From the NCBI RefSeq assembly GCF_004153455.1, contig NZ_SDQE01000001.1:248001-312000 (forward strand): 64,000 bases of DNA, written 5' to 3'. Under the pieces are notes generated by a model. The model worked only from the letters and a program-made list of their open reading frames with translations, did no database searches and was not told the DNA's origin. The position numbers and the translations under genes are program-made. The DNA comes from Allopusillimonas ginsengisoli (GTDB lineage Bacteria; Pseudomonadota; Gammaproteobacteria; Burkholderiales; Burkholderiaceae_B). This document shows positions 43,970-53,669 of the stretch, in pieces (positions within the stretch are counted from its first letter, which is position 1; each line of letters starts with the position of its first letter).

Positions 43970-45296
43970 ACAAATCATGAAACTTACCGCGGCGTACGTG
44001 CTGTTCTTTCGGCACGCTTGTTTCTTATCCGTTGTCCTGCTGATGGCCACCGGTGCCTCTGCCAGAGCAAACACAGATGGCGCTCAGGCGCACGCTACAC
44101 ACTGGGTTGCAAGCTGGACAGCCAGCCCGCAACCTGTATGGACGCCCGACTTCGCTTTTCCCACGGGGATTCCTCCTTCGCTGGAAAACCAGACCGTGCG
44201 TCAAATCGCCCGCATCAGCCTGGGCGGGCGCCGCCTTCGCCTGGTGTTCTCCAATGCTTACGGCAATCTGCCACTCAACATTGATGCAGTTACCGTCGCG
44301 CTAAGCGATGGCGGTTCGGCGATTCAGCCCGACAGTCTGCAAACAGTGATGTTTGGCGGCAAAGCCCATGCCACCATCCCGCCAGGCGCACCCTTGGTGA
44401 GCGATCCGGTCGCGTTGTCCACCCCCGATCTGACCCGCCTTGCCATCAGTATTCATTCAGACAACACAACACCACTGACAACATTCCATTGGGATGGCCG
44501 GCAAACTGCCTGGATAGCACCGGGCAACCAGACCACCGCCCAGGCCATCGATACCGCCAACACCATCACCGCGCGTGTGCTGCTGACTGGCATTGAAGTC
44601 GAAGCCACTGCGTCGGCCCAGGCAGTGGCCATCATTGGCGATTCAATCACAGACGGCAATATGGCCAGCCTCGATGCCGATACGCGATGGCCGGACTTTC
44701 TGGCCAAGCGGCTGGCACCGCAAGGCGTGGCGGTCGTCAACGCCGGCATATCCGGCGCACGCTTGCTCAGGGACGGCATGGGCGTCAATGGTGTGGCTCG
44801 TTTCGAGCGCGATGCCCTGAGCCTGCCCGGTGTCAGCAGCGTGATCGTACTGCTTGGAATCAACGACATCAGTTGGCCCGGCACCCTGTTCGCCCCGCAT
44901 CATGCAAGGCCCACGCTGAGCGAGCTGACCGCCGGATATCGCCAGTTGGCCGAACAAGCCCACCGAAAAGGCATAAAACTTATCGGCGCCACGCTGACAC
45001 CGTTTGAAGGGGCGCTGCCCAACACGCCGCTCAATAACTATTACAACGCGGACAAGAACGCCTTGCGTCAACAGCTCAACCGCTGGATACGGCATAGCGG
45101 CGTCTTTGACGCCGTCGTTGATTTCGACCGACAACTGCGCGATCCCCTTCATCCGAACCGTCTCCAGACAGCCTTTGACTCCGGGGACCATCTACACCCC
45201 GGCGATAAAGGCAACCGCGCCATGGCGGACTCAGTGCCTTTGGAGACCGTGCTGGCACCCAGCCATTCCGTCAAACAGGGAGCACATCATGAATAA
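43962..45296 (+). CDS. Exported SGNH/GDSL hydrolase
   Basis: A 444-residue protein with an N-terminal hydrophobic segment (FLSVVLLMATGASA) and an SGNH-hydrolase core. Block I AIIGDSITDGNMASLDADTRWPDFLAKRL lies near 223-251 (Ser in GDS), Block II Gly is in NAGISGARLLRDG, Block III Asn is in LLGINDISWPGT, and Block V is DSGDHLHPGDKGNRAMAD (Asp and His). Members cleave acyl esters on polysaccharides or lipids. No clear ribosome-binding site precedes 43962; an internal ATG at 43977 is equally plausible. Its end overlaps the MFS gene by eight bases. Confidence 0.88.
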   Translation: MNSQIMKLTAAYVLFFRHACFLSVVLLMATGASARANTDGAQAHATHWVASWTASPQPVWTPDFAFPTGIPPSLENQTVRQIARISLGGRRLRLVFSNAYGNLPLNIDAVTVALSDGGSAIQPDSLQTVMFGGKAHATIPPGAPLVSDPVALSTPDLTRLAISIHSDNTTPLTTFHWDGRQTAWIAPGNQTTAQAIDTANTITARVLLTGIEVEATASAQAVAIIGDSITDGNMASLDADTRWPDFLAKRLAPQGVAVVNAGISGARLLRDGMGVNGVARFERDALSLPGVSSVIVLLGINDISWPGTLFAPHHARPTLSELTAGYRQLAEQAHRKGIKLIGATLTPFEGALPNTPLNNYYNADKNALRQQLNRWIRHSGVFDAVVDFDRQLRDPLHPNRLQTAFDSGDHLHPGDKGNRAMADSVPLETVLAPSHSVKQGAHHE

Positions 45297-46515
45297 ATAC
45301 GAAAACAGTGCCGCGGCTGGACGGCTATCCGTACACACAGGTGTCTGGGCGCTTGCCGTTACCGCCTTCGCCATCGGCGTCGCGGAGTTCATTGTGGTGG
45401 GCGTATTGCCGGCGATCTCCCACGACCTGGGCGTATCGCTGGCGCGCGCCGGCAGCCTGGTCGGCTTATACGCACTTGCGCTTGCCGTGGGGACGCCAGT
45501 CACCGTACTGGCGCTAGCGCGCTTTCCACGCAAGCCCGTACTGCTGACGCTCGTGGCAATATTCCTGCTCGGCAACCTGCTGTCGGCGCTATCGACAAAT
45601 TTTAATAGCCTGTTGCTAGGCCGAATTGTCACCGCAATCATGCATGGCAGCTTTTTTGCCATTGGCGCGACGGTTGCAGCGAGTCTCGCACCCAAGGGTC
45701 AGGCGAGCAAAGCCATCGCCGCGATGTTCGCTGGGCTGACGCTCGCAATGGTAATCGGCGTGCCGCTGGGCAGCATGCTGGGCAATAGCTATGGCTGGCG
45801 CCTGCCATTTTATGCAGTCGTCGTTCTGGCCGCACTCGCCTGGCTGGCAACGGCGTATTGGCTACCCAGCGTCTCAACACCTGAATCCGGGAAGCTGTCC
45901 ACACAACTCTCCGCCCTCGTCCATCCTGCTATTCTTGCCATGATGGCCATCACTGCCATGGGTTTCGGCGCGAGCTTCGCATCCTTTGCCTATATCACGC
46001 CGATTCTGATCAATATCACCGGCTTTACCCCGACGACTGCCAGCGCCCTGCTCATGGTATTTGGTGTAGCGACGCTGATTGGCAACCTGGCGGGTGGACG
46101 CGTCACAGCAAGCCTGGGTTGGCAGATTGCGCTGGCCCGCATGTTTGTGCTGCTGGCCATCGTGCTGGCCGCGCTGGCTTTCCTGCTGCCCTACCGCATA
46201 CCGGTCATTGCGCTGCTCTTTGCATGGGGAGCGATCGCCTTCGGCATGTCGCCTGGCTTTCAGACCGGCATGCTCGCCACAGCCGAGCGCTATACGCCCC
46301 GCGCCCAGGACTTCGCCTCGGCCCTGAATATTTCGGCCTTCAATCTGGGCATCGCCTTGGGCGAAAGCCTGGGCGGTGTAATGGTGGCTCGCGGCGATAT
46401 CGGGCTGACGCCCTGGGCGGGTGTGGCAGTCGTGATGCTGGGCTTGCTTCCTCTTTGGTGGCTATCGCGCCGCACCCCTGCGGTCCAAGTGGGCGAACAG
46501 CCTCAGCAGGCGTGA
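45289..46515 (+). CDS. MFS transporter (AraJ/NepI-like drug/solute efflux type)
   Basis: A 408-residue member of the major facilitator superfamily with 12 predicted transmembrane segments. The conserved loop pieces SLARAGSLVGLYALALAVGTPVTVLALARFPRKPVLL and IAAMFAGLTLAMVIGVPLGSMLGNSYGWR are as in the AraJ/PbuE/NepI group of effluxers. The start ATG lies inside the end of the hydrolase gene (ATGAATAA), indicating translational coupling. The two genes likely work together downstream of the LysR regulator. Confidence 0.92.
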   Translation: MNKYENSAAAGRLSVHTGVWALAVTAFAIGVAEFIVVGVLPAISHDLGVSLARAGSLVGLYALALAVGTPVTVLALARFPRKPVLLTLVAIFLLGNLLSALSTNFNSLLLGRIVTAIMHGSFFAIGATVAASLAPKGQASKAIAAMFAGLTLAMVIGVPLGSMLGNSYGWRLPFYAVVVLAALAWLATAYWLPSVSTPESGKLSTQLSALVHPAILAMMAITAMGFGASFASFAYITPILINITGFTPTTASALLMVFGVATLIGNLAGGRVTASLGWQIALARMFVLLAIVLAALAFLLPYRIPVIALLFAWGAIAFGMSPGFQTGMLATAERYTPRAQDFASALNISAFNLGIALGESLGGVMVARGDIGLTPWAGVAVVMLGLLPLWWLSRRTPAVQVGEQPQQA

Positions 46516-46573
46516 CTGTTGAGCCGGCGCCTAATACTGGCTGCCGGGCTCAACGCGAGGCATAATCACATGC

Positions 46574-46960
46574 ATGCATGAACAAATACGTCTCGATAAA
46601 TGGCTGTGGGCCGCCCGGTTTTTCAAGACCCGCAGCCTATGCGCCCAAGAAATTGGCAAGGGCCGGGTGCAGGTCAACCAGCAATTGGTCAAGGCATCGC
46701 GAGAGGTCAAGCCAGGCGACACAATTGCAGTACGCCGCGGCGATACGACCACCACAGTCATTGTCAAGGCCATCAGCGCCGTACGCGGCCCGGCGCACAT
46801 TGCCCAACAACTTTATGCCGAAACGTCCGAAAGCATTGCCGCAAGAGAGCAGGCAGCGGAAGCGCGCAGGCTGGCGCCTGAACCTGCCCGCGATCTCACC
46901 GATGGTCGGCCCACCAAGCGAGACAGGCGATTGATTGAGCGTTTACGAGGGGGCGGTTGA
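46574..46960 (+). CDS. hslR: Ribosome-associated heat-shock protein Hsp15 (S4 domain)
   Basis: A 128-residue protein whose first ~70 residues are an S4 RNA-binding domain (IRLDKWLWAARFFKTRSLCAQEIGKGRVQVNQQLVKASREVKPGD). The C-terminal half is basic and ends RLIERLRGGG. Hsp15 binds 50S subunits stalled with a nascent chain after heat stress. The length and sequence match HslR. Confidence 0.93.
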   Translation: MHEQIRLDKWLWAARFFKTRSLCAQEIGKGRVQVNQQLVKASREVKPGDTIAVRRGDTTTTVIVKAISAVRGPAHIAQQLYAETSESIAAREQAAEARRLAPEPARDLTDGRPTKRDRRLIERLRGGG

Positions 46961-47086
46961 CGCTGGCTTTTGACATCCCCCCCCCGCCTGAAGGTCGAGG
47001 CCTGCCACGAACCGGATCAAAGTTGTCGTCCACGTCATCAATGCGACAATCAGGTCTTATCTGATACTTTCCAGAGGCAGGCGCTC

Positions 47087-48595
47087 ATGTTCCAGTATGC
47101 AGAAACCGACCCCATGATGTCCCATGACGACGCCAGGGAGCAGGAAGCAACCTTGCGTGTTGAATTGCTGCAAGAACAATATCGACGATTGCAGGCGGCT
47201 GACCAGACACTGCTGATTGTGCTTGCAGGCATCGACGGCGCCGGTAAAGGCTCGACCATCAACCTGCTCAACACCTGGCTGGACCCTCGCCATATCCATA
47301 CCTTGGCCTATGGCGATCTCACCCATCAGGAAGCGATGCGCCCCGCCATGTGGCGCTACTGGCGCGACTTGCCCCGCAAGGGTCAAACCGGCGTGGTGTT
47401 CGGTTCGTGGTACGGCACTTTATTGACGGAGGCAGCACGCAAAAAACCGGATCCGGCCAAGATGGCCATGTATGCGCGCGTGATCAACCGTTTCGAAGCC
47501 ATGCTCGCCGCAGAGGGCGTGCAGGTCGTCAAGCTATGGTTTCATCTGTCGCGCCAGGCCCAGAAAGAGCGCGCAAATCGAATGCTAAAGGATCCCGAAA
47601 CGGCCTGGCGTGTCAGCCATGCCGATCTGAAGGTCCGCAAGAAGTTCGACCGTCTGCGCAACGCCGGCGAGTTGACCATCAGTCAAACGCATCGCAGCCA
47701 TGCGCCATGGATCGTCATTCCCAGTGCAAACGAGGACATGCGCACACTCTGCGCGGCTCAGGCAATCCTGTCCGCACTGAAGCGCGGTACCGCGCGCCGC
47801 GTCCAGGCGGATGAACCCTTGCCCGCCACCCTTCTGCCGCTGCCCGCCCGACCGCCAAAGACGCCTGCCCTGAGAAAATCATCGTACGACGATGAGCTCC
47901 TGCACTGGCAATCCAGGCTCGCACATGCTGTGCGCGACAAAAGCTTCTCGCACAAATCACTGGTGCTGGCATTCGAAGGCCTGGATGCCGCAGGCAAAGG
48001 CGGCAGTATCCGGCGCGTCACTGCCGCACTGGACGTTCGCAACTTTGACATTCACCCCATTTCCGCGCCTTCGGCCTATGAGGCCTCTCGTCCCTATCTA
48101 TGGCGTTTCTGGCGCAAATTGCCGGCGCATGGCAAGATCGCCATCTTCGACCGCTCCTGGTACGGTCGGGTGTTGGTGGAGCGCGTCGAAAGACTGACAC
48201 CACCGCCGGCCGTGCGCCGCGCCTATGACGAAATCAACGACTTCGAACTGCAATTGGCGGCCAACGGTACCCTGTTGCTGAAATTCTGGCTGGACGTGTC
48301 CAAAGAGGAGCAGCTTCGCCGTTTTCGCGAGCGCGAAGCATCACCTTTCAAGACATTCAAAATTACGCCGGACGACTGGCGCAACCGAGCCAAGTGGAAG
48401 GCCTATCAGGCAGCGCGACACGATATGCTGACCCGCACCAGCACCGAACATGCGCCTTGGCATACCGTACAGTCCGACGACAAGCGTGCGGCGCGCGTGC
48501 ATATCGTGAAGACGATCGCCCTGGCGCTCGAAGCCATGCGCAAACCACGCTTCAGGGAGCCCGAGGTGGGCGATCAAGTAAACGTATTGTCCTGA
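47087..48595 (+). CDS. pap: Polyphosphate:AMP phosphotransferase (two-domain PPK2)
   Basis: A 502-residue double-PPK2 protein that transfers phosphate from polyphosphate to AMP. The first half has Walker A GIDGAGKGSTINLL (about 47-60) and VVFGSWYGTLLTE. The second half has GLDAAGKGGSIRRVTAAL and IFDRSWYGRVLVERVE. The lid Arg/Asp pair DRSWYG is intact only in the C-terminal repeat; the N-terminal repeat reads GSWYG, consistent with the C-half being catalytic. The ATG at 47087 follows AGAGGCAG; the frame extends to 46970 without a good site. Confidence 0.94.
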   Translation: MFQYAETDPMMSHDDAREQEATLRVELLQEQYRRLQAADQTLLIVLAGIDGAGKGSTINLLNTWLDPRHIHTLAYGDLTHQEAMRPAMWRYWRDLPRKGQTGVVFGSWYGTLLTEAARKKPDPAKMAMYARVINRFEAMLAAEGVQVVKLWFHLSRQAQKERANRMLKDPETAWRVSHADLKVRKKFDRLRNAGELTISQTHRSHAPWIVIPSANEDMRTLCAAQAILSALKRGTARRVQADEPLPATLLPLPARPPKTPALRKSSYDDELLHWQSRLAHAVRDKSFSHKSLVLAFEGLDAAGKGGSIRRVTAALDVRNFDIHPISAPSAYEASRPYLWRFWRKLPAHGKIAIFDRSWYGRVLVERVERLTPPPAVRRAYDEINDFELQLAANGTLLLKFWLDVSKEEQLRRFREREASPFKTFKITPDDWRNRAKWKAYQAARHDMLTRTSTEHAPWHTVQSDDKRAARVHIVKTIALALEAMRKPRFREPEVGDQVNVLS

Positions 48596-48668
48596 CTTCA
48601 CCGCTCCGCCATTCAATATCGAAACTTGCGCGAGCCTCAGCCAGTGAAAAACCGCATCGACTGCGCCA

Positions 48669-49526
48669 TCATCCCAGCTCAAACGTCGAAATCCCGAATA
48701 CCCGCCCAATGGTCAATGCAGGCGGAGTACCCTTATACATGCGCGCGGTTTCGAACACCGGCTTCATTTGGTATTCCTGGGCCAACGCCACAGCCTCTTG
48801 GTTAGGCTCGGGCACATCCAGCTGCAACTGGGCGCCCGCCGGCAAGTCTGCCATCAAAGCGCGCAACAGCCGGCTCGCGACCGCCCGCCGATCAGCAAAG
48901 AGAGGTCCTATTTTGAAGCCGTCTCGGCAAGGCCTGAGCACGCCGTATCCAGCGAGCACCCCTTGCTGCAAAAACCCAAAGGCGCGGCTGCCTGGCTGGG
49001 CAATCCATTGGCACAAAAACTTTCCGCGCGGCCCCGGAAAACAGGCCGCGTCATAGTGCAGCAACGCCGCAAATGGAATGCGCTCGAGGGAGACGATATC
49101 CTCATCAGGAAAGGCGCTGCGTGACGCACCGACGGCGCCCTGATACCGCACATTATTATGAGCCAAGACAAAACCACTCTTTTGGTAATTGGCCTGCTGC
49201 GCAACCACACCATCCAGGCCGATCGAACATCGGTCCAGGCGTCGCATGCAAGCCTGCCAGAGCGCACTGCCAAAACCCTTGCCCCGATATCGCGGTCGCA
49301 CGATATAAAGCCCGACAAAACCGAAGTGCGCGCCGTAACGAACTGCCGAGATCATGCCCACCGGCTCATCGCCAAGCAATCCGACCAGAAAACCTTCCGG
49401 ATCGGCCGCATGGAAACACACGGCATCATGGAGGCCTGGGTTCCAACCCTCGGCTGCAGCCCAGTCAATACCGATCTGAAGCGCGGTGCGATCCATCGCG
49501 CGTATGCGAAAAGAAGCTGTGTTCAT
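48669..49526 (-). CDS. GNAT-family acetyltransferase (double domain)
   Basis: A 285-residue protein. The first half holds an acetyl-CoA-site pattern (AVRYGAHFGFVGLYIVRPRYRGKGFGSALW, R/Q-x-x-G-x-G/A form) and the second half repeats the fold loosely (GVLAGYGVLRPCRDGFKIGPLFADRRAVASRLLRALMADLP). Such double-GNAT proteins resemble YitH/HolE-type acetyltransferases of unknown substrate. It is on the minus strand after the Pap gene, convergent with it. Confidence 0.88.
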   Translation of the reverse strand: MNTASFRIRAMDRTALQIGIDWAAAEGWNPGLHDAVCFHAADPEGFLVGLLGDEPVGMISAVRYGAHFGFVGLYIVRPRYRGKGFGSALWQACMRRLDRCSIGLDGVVAQQANYQKSGFVLAHNNVRYQGAVGASRSAFPDEDIVSLERIPFAALLHYDAACFPGPRGKFLCQWIAQPGSRAFGFLQQGVLAGYGVLRPCRDGFKIGPLFADRRAVASRLLRALMADLPAGAQLQLDVPEPNQEAVALAQEYQMKPVFETARMYKGTPPALTIGRVFGISTFELG

Positions 49527-50085
49527 GATCACACCAGCAATCCAGCCGAGGCGTAGCGCACGCCCCGACAAAACCGATTCGCAGATCGCATCCGCGACGG
49601 CAAAGCATCACCCCCGACAGCCATAACAAGCCCCTCCGAATGCACCGCGCCCCTCGATGAGCTGAAGAGGTATCCAACTGTTGAAGCGCAGGCCAGAAAT
49701 CATCTTTTTTTCTTTGTTGTGCGTCGCTAGTATAAGTTTTTCCAAACAAAGAAGTTCATTCGGATGGCTTGGCTTAGAGCCAATGACCCGTCTGGGAACT
49801 TCCTACCAGTAAAAATTTGAGACTCTGGCGGGAATTAATTCTTTATCGAGGGGTGCTACGAACTGCCGTGAAGTCAGGTGATTCAGACTGGAATGTATTC
49901 GAATCTCATTGGAGTGGCGGTGCCAAAGATTATCCTCGCCTCCCGGCGGTAACAGAACTATGCCATGGACACGCATTCGTTTTGGAACTTGCCTTCGAAG
50001 CTATGATTATGAGGCTTGCCATTCCAACTAGATCACAGGCTTATCTGCGATGGCAGAACATTTCCAAACTAAATTTTTGAGGCAA
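49527..50085. other. Gene-free junction between core DNA and the AT-rich island
   Basis: No supported gene in 559 bases. From about 49690 base composition shifts from GC-rich to AT-rich (runs of T and A around 49705-49745). A small stem TTGGCT-TAG-AGCCAA lies at 49769-49783. An 87-codon open frame at 49817-50080 on the plus strand has no recognised domain. This is the probable left boundary of the catabolic island; no tRNA or integrase remnant was found here. Confidence 0.55.
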
Positions 50086-50745
50086 TTAATATTTTGTTTT
50101 AATATATCTCCTGCCGAGATCAAGAACTTGTTCGCGAGCCAGTTCCCCTGCTTGCTCACCCTCTCTAGCCGAAAGTAATTCAAGTAAAGCTTGATGCTCC
50201 ATGGGGGATCTTGCTGGGTATTTCATAGTGGGGCCATAATACAGATGTAATATCGATGAATGAATCAATAATTCACTCAATGATTTCTTCAGCCACGAAT
50301 TATTTGCCACGTCCGCTATTTTGAGATGAAATGCCCGAGACACTTTCAAAATATTAACCAAGTCTTCCTTGTCTGCATATTGTTTCTCTTCCTCTATTAA
50401 CGTGGATAACTCCAATATATCAATATCAGTAATATTCCTAACACACCACTCAGCCGCAAGCTTAGCCAATTCCGCACGAAAACTGAAAACAGCTTCCGCT
50501 TCATTAATACTTAATCGGCGGATCATTGCTCCTTTACTCACTTGAGTATCTACAAGCCCTTCTTGCGCCAATTGTTTTATTGCACTTCTAACCGGAGACC
50601 TACTAACTTTACATAAATCACTATATTCCTGCTCATTCAAGCGCATCCCAGGAAATATTTTCCCATTTAATAGCTGCCATAAAATATAGCGGTAGACACG
50701 CTGATCCAGCGGTTGCTCCGGGCCAATTTTGTCATCACTCAACAT
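50086..50745 (-). CDS. GntR-family regulator, FCD-type
   Basis: A 219-residue regulator. The N-terminal winged helix spans about 10-75 (VYRYILWQLLNGKIFPGMRLNEQEYSDLCKVSRSPVRSAIKQLAQEGLVDTQ) and the all-helical C-terminal domain (NEAEAVFSFRAELAKLAAEWCVRNI, SRAFHLKIADVANNSWL) is of the FCD type, which binds carboxylate ligands through metal. It is the last gene of the AT-rich island on the minus strand. A TTGTATACAA palindrome, a frequent GntR-FCD operator form, lies upstream of the island's monooxygenase gene. Confidence 0.9.
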   Translation of the reverse strand: MLSDDKIGPEQPLDQRVYRYILWQLLNGKIFPGMRLNEQEYSDLCKVSRSPVRSAIKQLAQEGLVDTQVSKGAMIRRLSINEAEAVFSFRAELAKLAAEWCVRNITDIDILELSTLIEEEKQYADKEDLVNILKVSRAFHLKIADVANNSWLKKSLSELLIHSSILHLYYGPTMKYPARSPMEHQALLELLSAREGEQAGELAREQVLDLGRRYIKTKY

Positions 50746-51149
50746 TCGTTACTGTATCCCTTACCCACTCGTTGCATTTTAATTTGAACCTAGTTGTAAG
50801 CGTATCATTACGCCTTACGACCACATTATTGTCGGTCTCTACTCATTTCAGAAAATTCACACTTAGCATGTAGTGACTTCATGAGCAAAGCTGTCGTCGT
50901 CTTCATCAGCCAAGACCGAGACCATCCCCTATCAACAGTCTAACTATCAATGCATGAATGTCCGCCACAACGTCGATATCAGAAGATCCGAGAATCATAC
51001 CCGACTTTTATTAAATTTTTAGCGCAAAGCCTCAGCTTGTTAAAAAGCAACACTGCGCAGCGTTGTCTTCGATTGCAGTGCCGGGCCGGTAGCGCTGGCA
51101 CCATGTGCTGCATGCGTAGACAACTAATAGGGTATCCAACAGTTCAGAT
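50746..51149. other. Promoter region of the GntR gene, no gene seen
   Basis: 404 AT-rich bases between the amidase stop and the GntR start. An imperfect inverted repeat, GTTGTAAGCGTA near 50790 with TACGCCTTACGAC after a short gap, is a candidate regulatory site. No coding frame with a recognised domain was found; an 87-codon frame at 50950 has no support. Confidence 0.45.
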
Positions 51150-52403
51150 TCAGGCTCGAACTATTGCTTCGATCCGATTAGCAAAAGTCAGCAAGATAGG
51201 ATCGCAATGCTGAGCGGCTATTAGCTGCACGGATAGAGGCAATCCCTTCGTTCTACTGATGGGCATTGATATGACAGGCATTCCAGTAATTGTCCAAAGA
51301 GCCTGATACAGTGGTGAACCTGTATGATCGCGATGCCATTGGGGAATTAGTCCATCTGTCGCTGGCGATACGATAATAGTCTCATCGTCCATCTGCCTCC
51401 CAATCTCGCGCGTTACGGCCTCGCATTTCTCTACCGCCATTTGATATTCAATATCAGATATTTGCTGTCCACGCTTGAGCAAACTAAGTAGCTGGCAACT
51501 AACACTATCTTTATGCCGTTCCAACAGGTCGCAATGAGATCGAGCTATGTTATAGGCAACAATAGTTTGAGCTAGAAGAAACGCTGCCGAGAAGGTTAAA
51601 GGAAGACGAAGTTGGGAAACGCAAATTGACATATGGGTTAAACGTTGCACGAAGGATTGCAAGGCGACCGCCATCGCCGGCTCGAGCGGATATCGCGTAT
51701 CCGGTGTTGTCAGCAATACCTTTGATACGCGTGAGTTATTTTCTGGCAGCGGAATGTAGGGTATATCCGCCAGATAGTGAACAACGAAATGCAAATCTCG
51801 AATGTTTGAACCGATTAACCCCACATGATCCAAAGGCGGAGCCAAAGACATCATGCCACCAGTATTAAGCAACTGTCGGGTAGGTTTAAAGCCGATCACA
51901 CCGCAAAAAGCAGCGGGCCTCACTATAGACCCTATCGTTTGTGAGCCTATAGCGATGGGAACTATCCCGGCCGCAACTGCCGCTGCGGAACCGCTGGAGG
52001 AGCCCCCAGGCGTCAATTCAAAGTTCAAAGGGTTCCGCGTGGGTCCCGCACGCGCAATAGCGAGCTCCGTTGATATCGTAGTGCCAGCAACTAAAGCGCC
52101 GAGCTGTTTCAATTTGATGACAATATTCGCATCTTCAGTCGGCACTCGGCCATGCAACGCGGACAACCCCCAAGTACACCGGAGCTGCTCCACATCAAAA
52201 ACCTCTTTGACTGCAATAATCAGTCCATGCAAAGGGCCTCGCAGGCTATGCGGTCGTCGATCAAGCTCCTTTGCACCAGCCAGTAAACGTCCCAGGTCAA
52301 AATCACGAAATGCATGCACCGAAGCATCTCTCTTAATTAGCTTTTCCCCAACGCGGCCTGCTACTTCCGTCGCAGTTTCGGTGTGATGCAGGAAGCCTTG
52401 CAT
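51150..52403 (-). CDS. Amidase-signature family hydrolase
   Basis: A 417-residue amidase. The Ser-cis-Ser-Lys triad is visible: Lys in GLIIAVKEVFDV near 62, first Ser in PGGSSSGSAAAVAAG near 130-145, and second Ser in GSQTIGSIVRPAAFCGVIGFKPTR near 149-172. The C-terminal GLPLSVQLIAAQHCDP is typical. Such enzymes hydrolyse amides, ureas and N-acyl bonds. A GGAG eight bases before the ATG at 52403 decides that start over 52433. It is the only amidase next to the island's transporter, and may release ammonia or an acid from the imported compound; the substrate is unknown. Confidence 0.92.
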   Translation of the reverse strand: MQGFLHHTETATEVAGRVGEKLIKRDASVHAFRDFDLGRLLAGAKELDRRPHSLRGPLHGLIIAVKEVFDVEQLRCTWGLSALHGRVPTEDANIVIKLKQLGALVAGTTISTELAIARAGPTRNPLNFELTPGGSSSGSAAAVAAGIVPIAIGSQTIGSIVRPAAFCGVIGFKPTRQLLNTGGMMSLAPPLDHVGLIGSNIRDLHFVVHYLADIPYIPLPENNSRVSKVLLTTPDTRYPLEPAMAVALQSFVQRLTHMSICVSQLRLPLTFSAAFLLAQTIVAYNIARSHCDLLERHKDSVSCQLLSLLKRGQQISDIEYQMAVEKCEAVTREIGRQMDDETIIVSPATDGLIPQWHRDHTGSPLYQALWTITGMPVISMPISRTKGLPLSVQLIAAQHCDPILLTFANRIEAIVRA

Positions 52404-52588
52404 AGTATTAACTCCGGAGACGCTTAAACTCATTAATGACTTTGATCTTTAACTACCACATCAAACTCAATACACGTCACTGACAAGTATTTCAACCATA
52501 AGTAGAAGTGACCGGCTCTGACTGCTATGAGCCGGCTCCCCAATTCGCATATTTCATCACATCCAACACAAGTAAAGAGTGCGAGTCA

Positions 52589-53623
52589 TCAATTAACCGT
52601 CTTATTGAACTGTTCCATCCATTTTCCAATATTGCTGTTTATCATGGCATCGTCAAACTCTACCGTATCCGCTGCTTGTGGCAGAATTTCGGCAAGCTCT
52701 TGAGCGGGATGCACCGCATTGTTCACCGGCCCCATGAAAAGGCGCTCGGCAACTATCTTTTGGCTCGACTCCCTCATGAGAAAATCAACAAATTTCGCCG
52801 CAGCCTCCTGTTTGGGCCCATTAATAATCATCATCACATCCATACCAACTGGCGAAGGCGCGGGACTGACTGCGCCAATAGAAAAACCGGCTTCCCGAAG
52901 CTCCTTCACACGTTTTGAATTAGTAACCAAAGCAGCGATTTGACCACTGGCCACAGCCTGTCGAGCCTGGGAGTCAGACCCATAAATCAGACCAATCTGC
53001 GGCTTCAGCTCTCTAATTCGCTGAAAACCATTCATAATATCCGGCTCCTGTCCATCGCCAAGTCGGTTGGCAACCAACAGAAATTGTGCCTGAAACATGT
53101 TCATATCTGGGATGCCAACCTTTCCTTTCAGATCGTTGCGCGTCCACAGGTCTTCCCATGATGTAATATCTTCCTTAAGAAGATCTTCTCTCCAAAGAAC
53201 TAGCAACGGATAGTAATAAAGGCCAACATACTTACGGCGAAGCGCCCCATCCATAAGATTGTCAAGATTTTGCATAGAAGCTACTGGAATATCAGCAAAT
53301 AGTTGTGTGTCGCTGGAAGCCCGCTCAGCTACAGATTTAGTGGTAAACCAAACATCAACCAACGGCTTATCCTTCATAAAACGCAACTTTATGAGTCCTT
53401 CTCCGGAAGAGGCTTGAGTAACCGGTCGAACTTTGATACCAGTCTCTTTTTCAAATTCTTTCGCCAAACTTTCCCCCAATATTGTCCACGTAGTGCCCCA
53501 TAATAAAACGCTGATTTCCTTCACATCGCTAGGAGAACTGGCAAACGAATTACTATTCAAACACCCAACTCCGATTCCTACACCAGCGATGACTCCAATT
53601 ATAAATTTATAAACTCTAGCCAT
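52589..53623 (-). CDS. PotD/iron-type ABC transporter substrate-binding protein
   Basis: A 344-residue receptor of the family 1 (spermidine/putrescine/Fe3+) type. A hydrophobic export segment precedes GCLNSNSFASSPS. Residues ~20-340 match the fold: ISVLLWGTTWTILGESLAKEFEKETGIKVRP, LPVASMQNL-like and LWTRNDLKGKVGIPDMNMFQAQFL. Such receptors take polyamines, opines, thiamine or sugar-acid-like solutes; the substrate is not determined. GGAGG lies seven bases before the ATG at 53623. It is followed by two permease genes and an ATPase gene upstream on the same strand. Confidence 0.9.
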   Translation of the reverse strand: MARVYKFIIGVIAGVGIGVGCLNSNSFASSPSDVKEISVLLWGTTWTILGESLAKEFEKETGIKVRPVTQASSGEGLIKLRFMKDKPLVDVWFTTKSVAERASSDTQLFADIPVASMQNLDNLMDGALRRKYVGLYYYPLLVLWREDLLKEDITSWEDLWTRNDLKGKVGIPDMNMFQAQFLLVANRLGDGQEPDIMNGFQRIRELKPQIGLIYGSDSQARQAVASGQIAALVTNSKRVKELREAGFSIGAVSPAPSPVGMDVMMIINGPKQEAAAKFVDFLMRESSQKIVAERLFMGPVNNAVHPAQELAEILPQAADTVEFDDAMINSNIGKWMEQFNKTVN

Positions 53624-53669
53624 TTGTTCCTCCATAATTTTTTATGAAAATCTTAAAACCATAATAATT

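Noticed and set aside
49817-50080. 87-codon plus-strand frame at the left edge of the island
   Set aside because: No ribosome-binding site, no recognisable domain and no conserved pattern; treated as non-coding junction.
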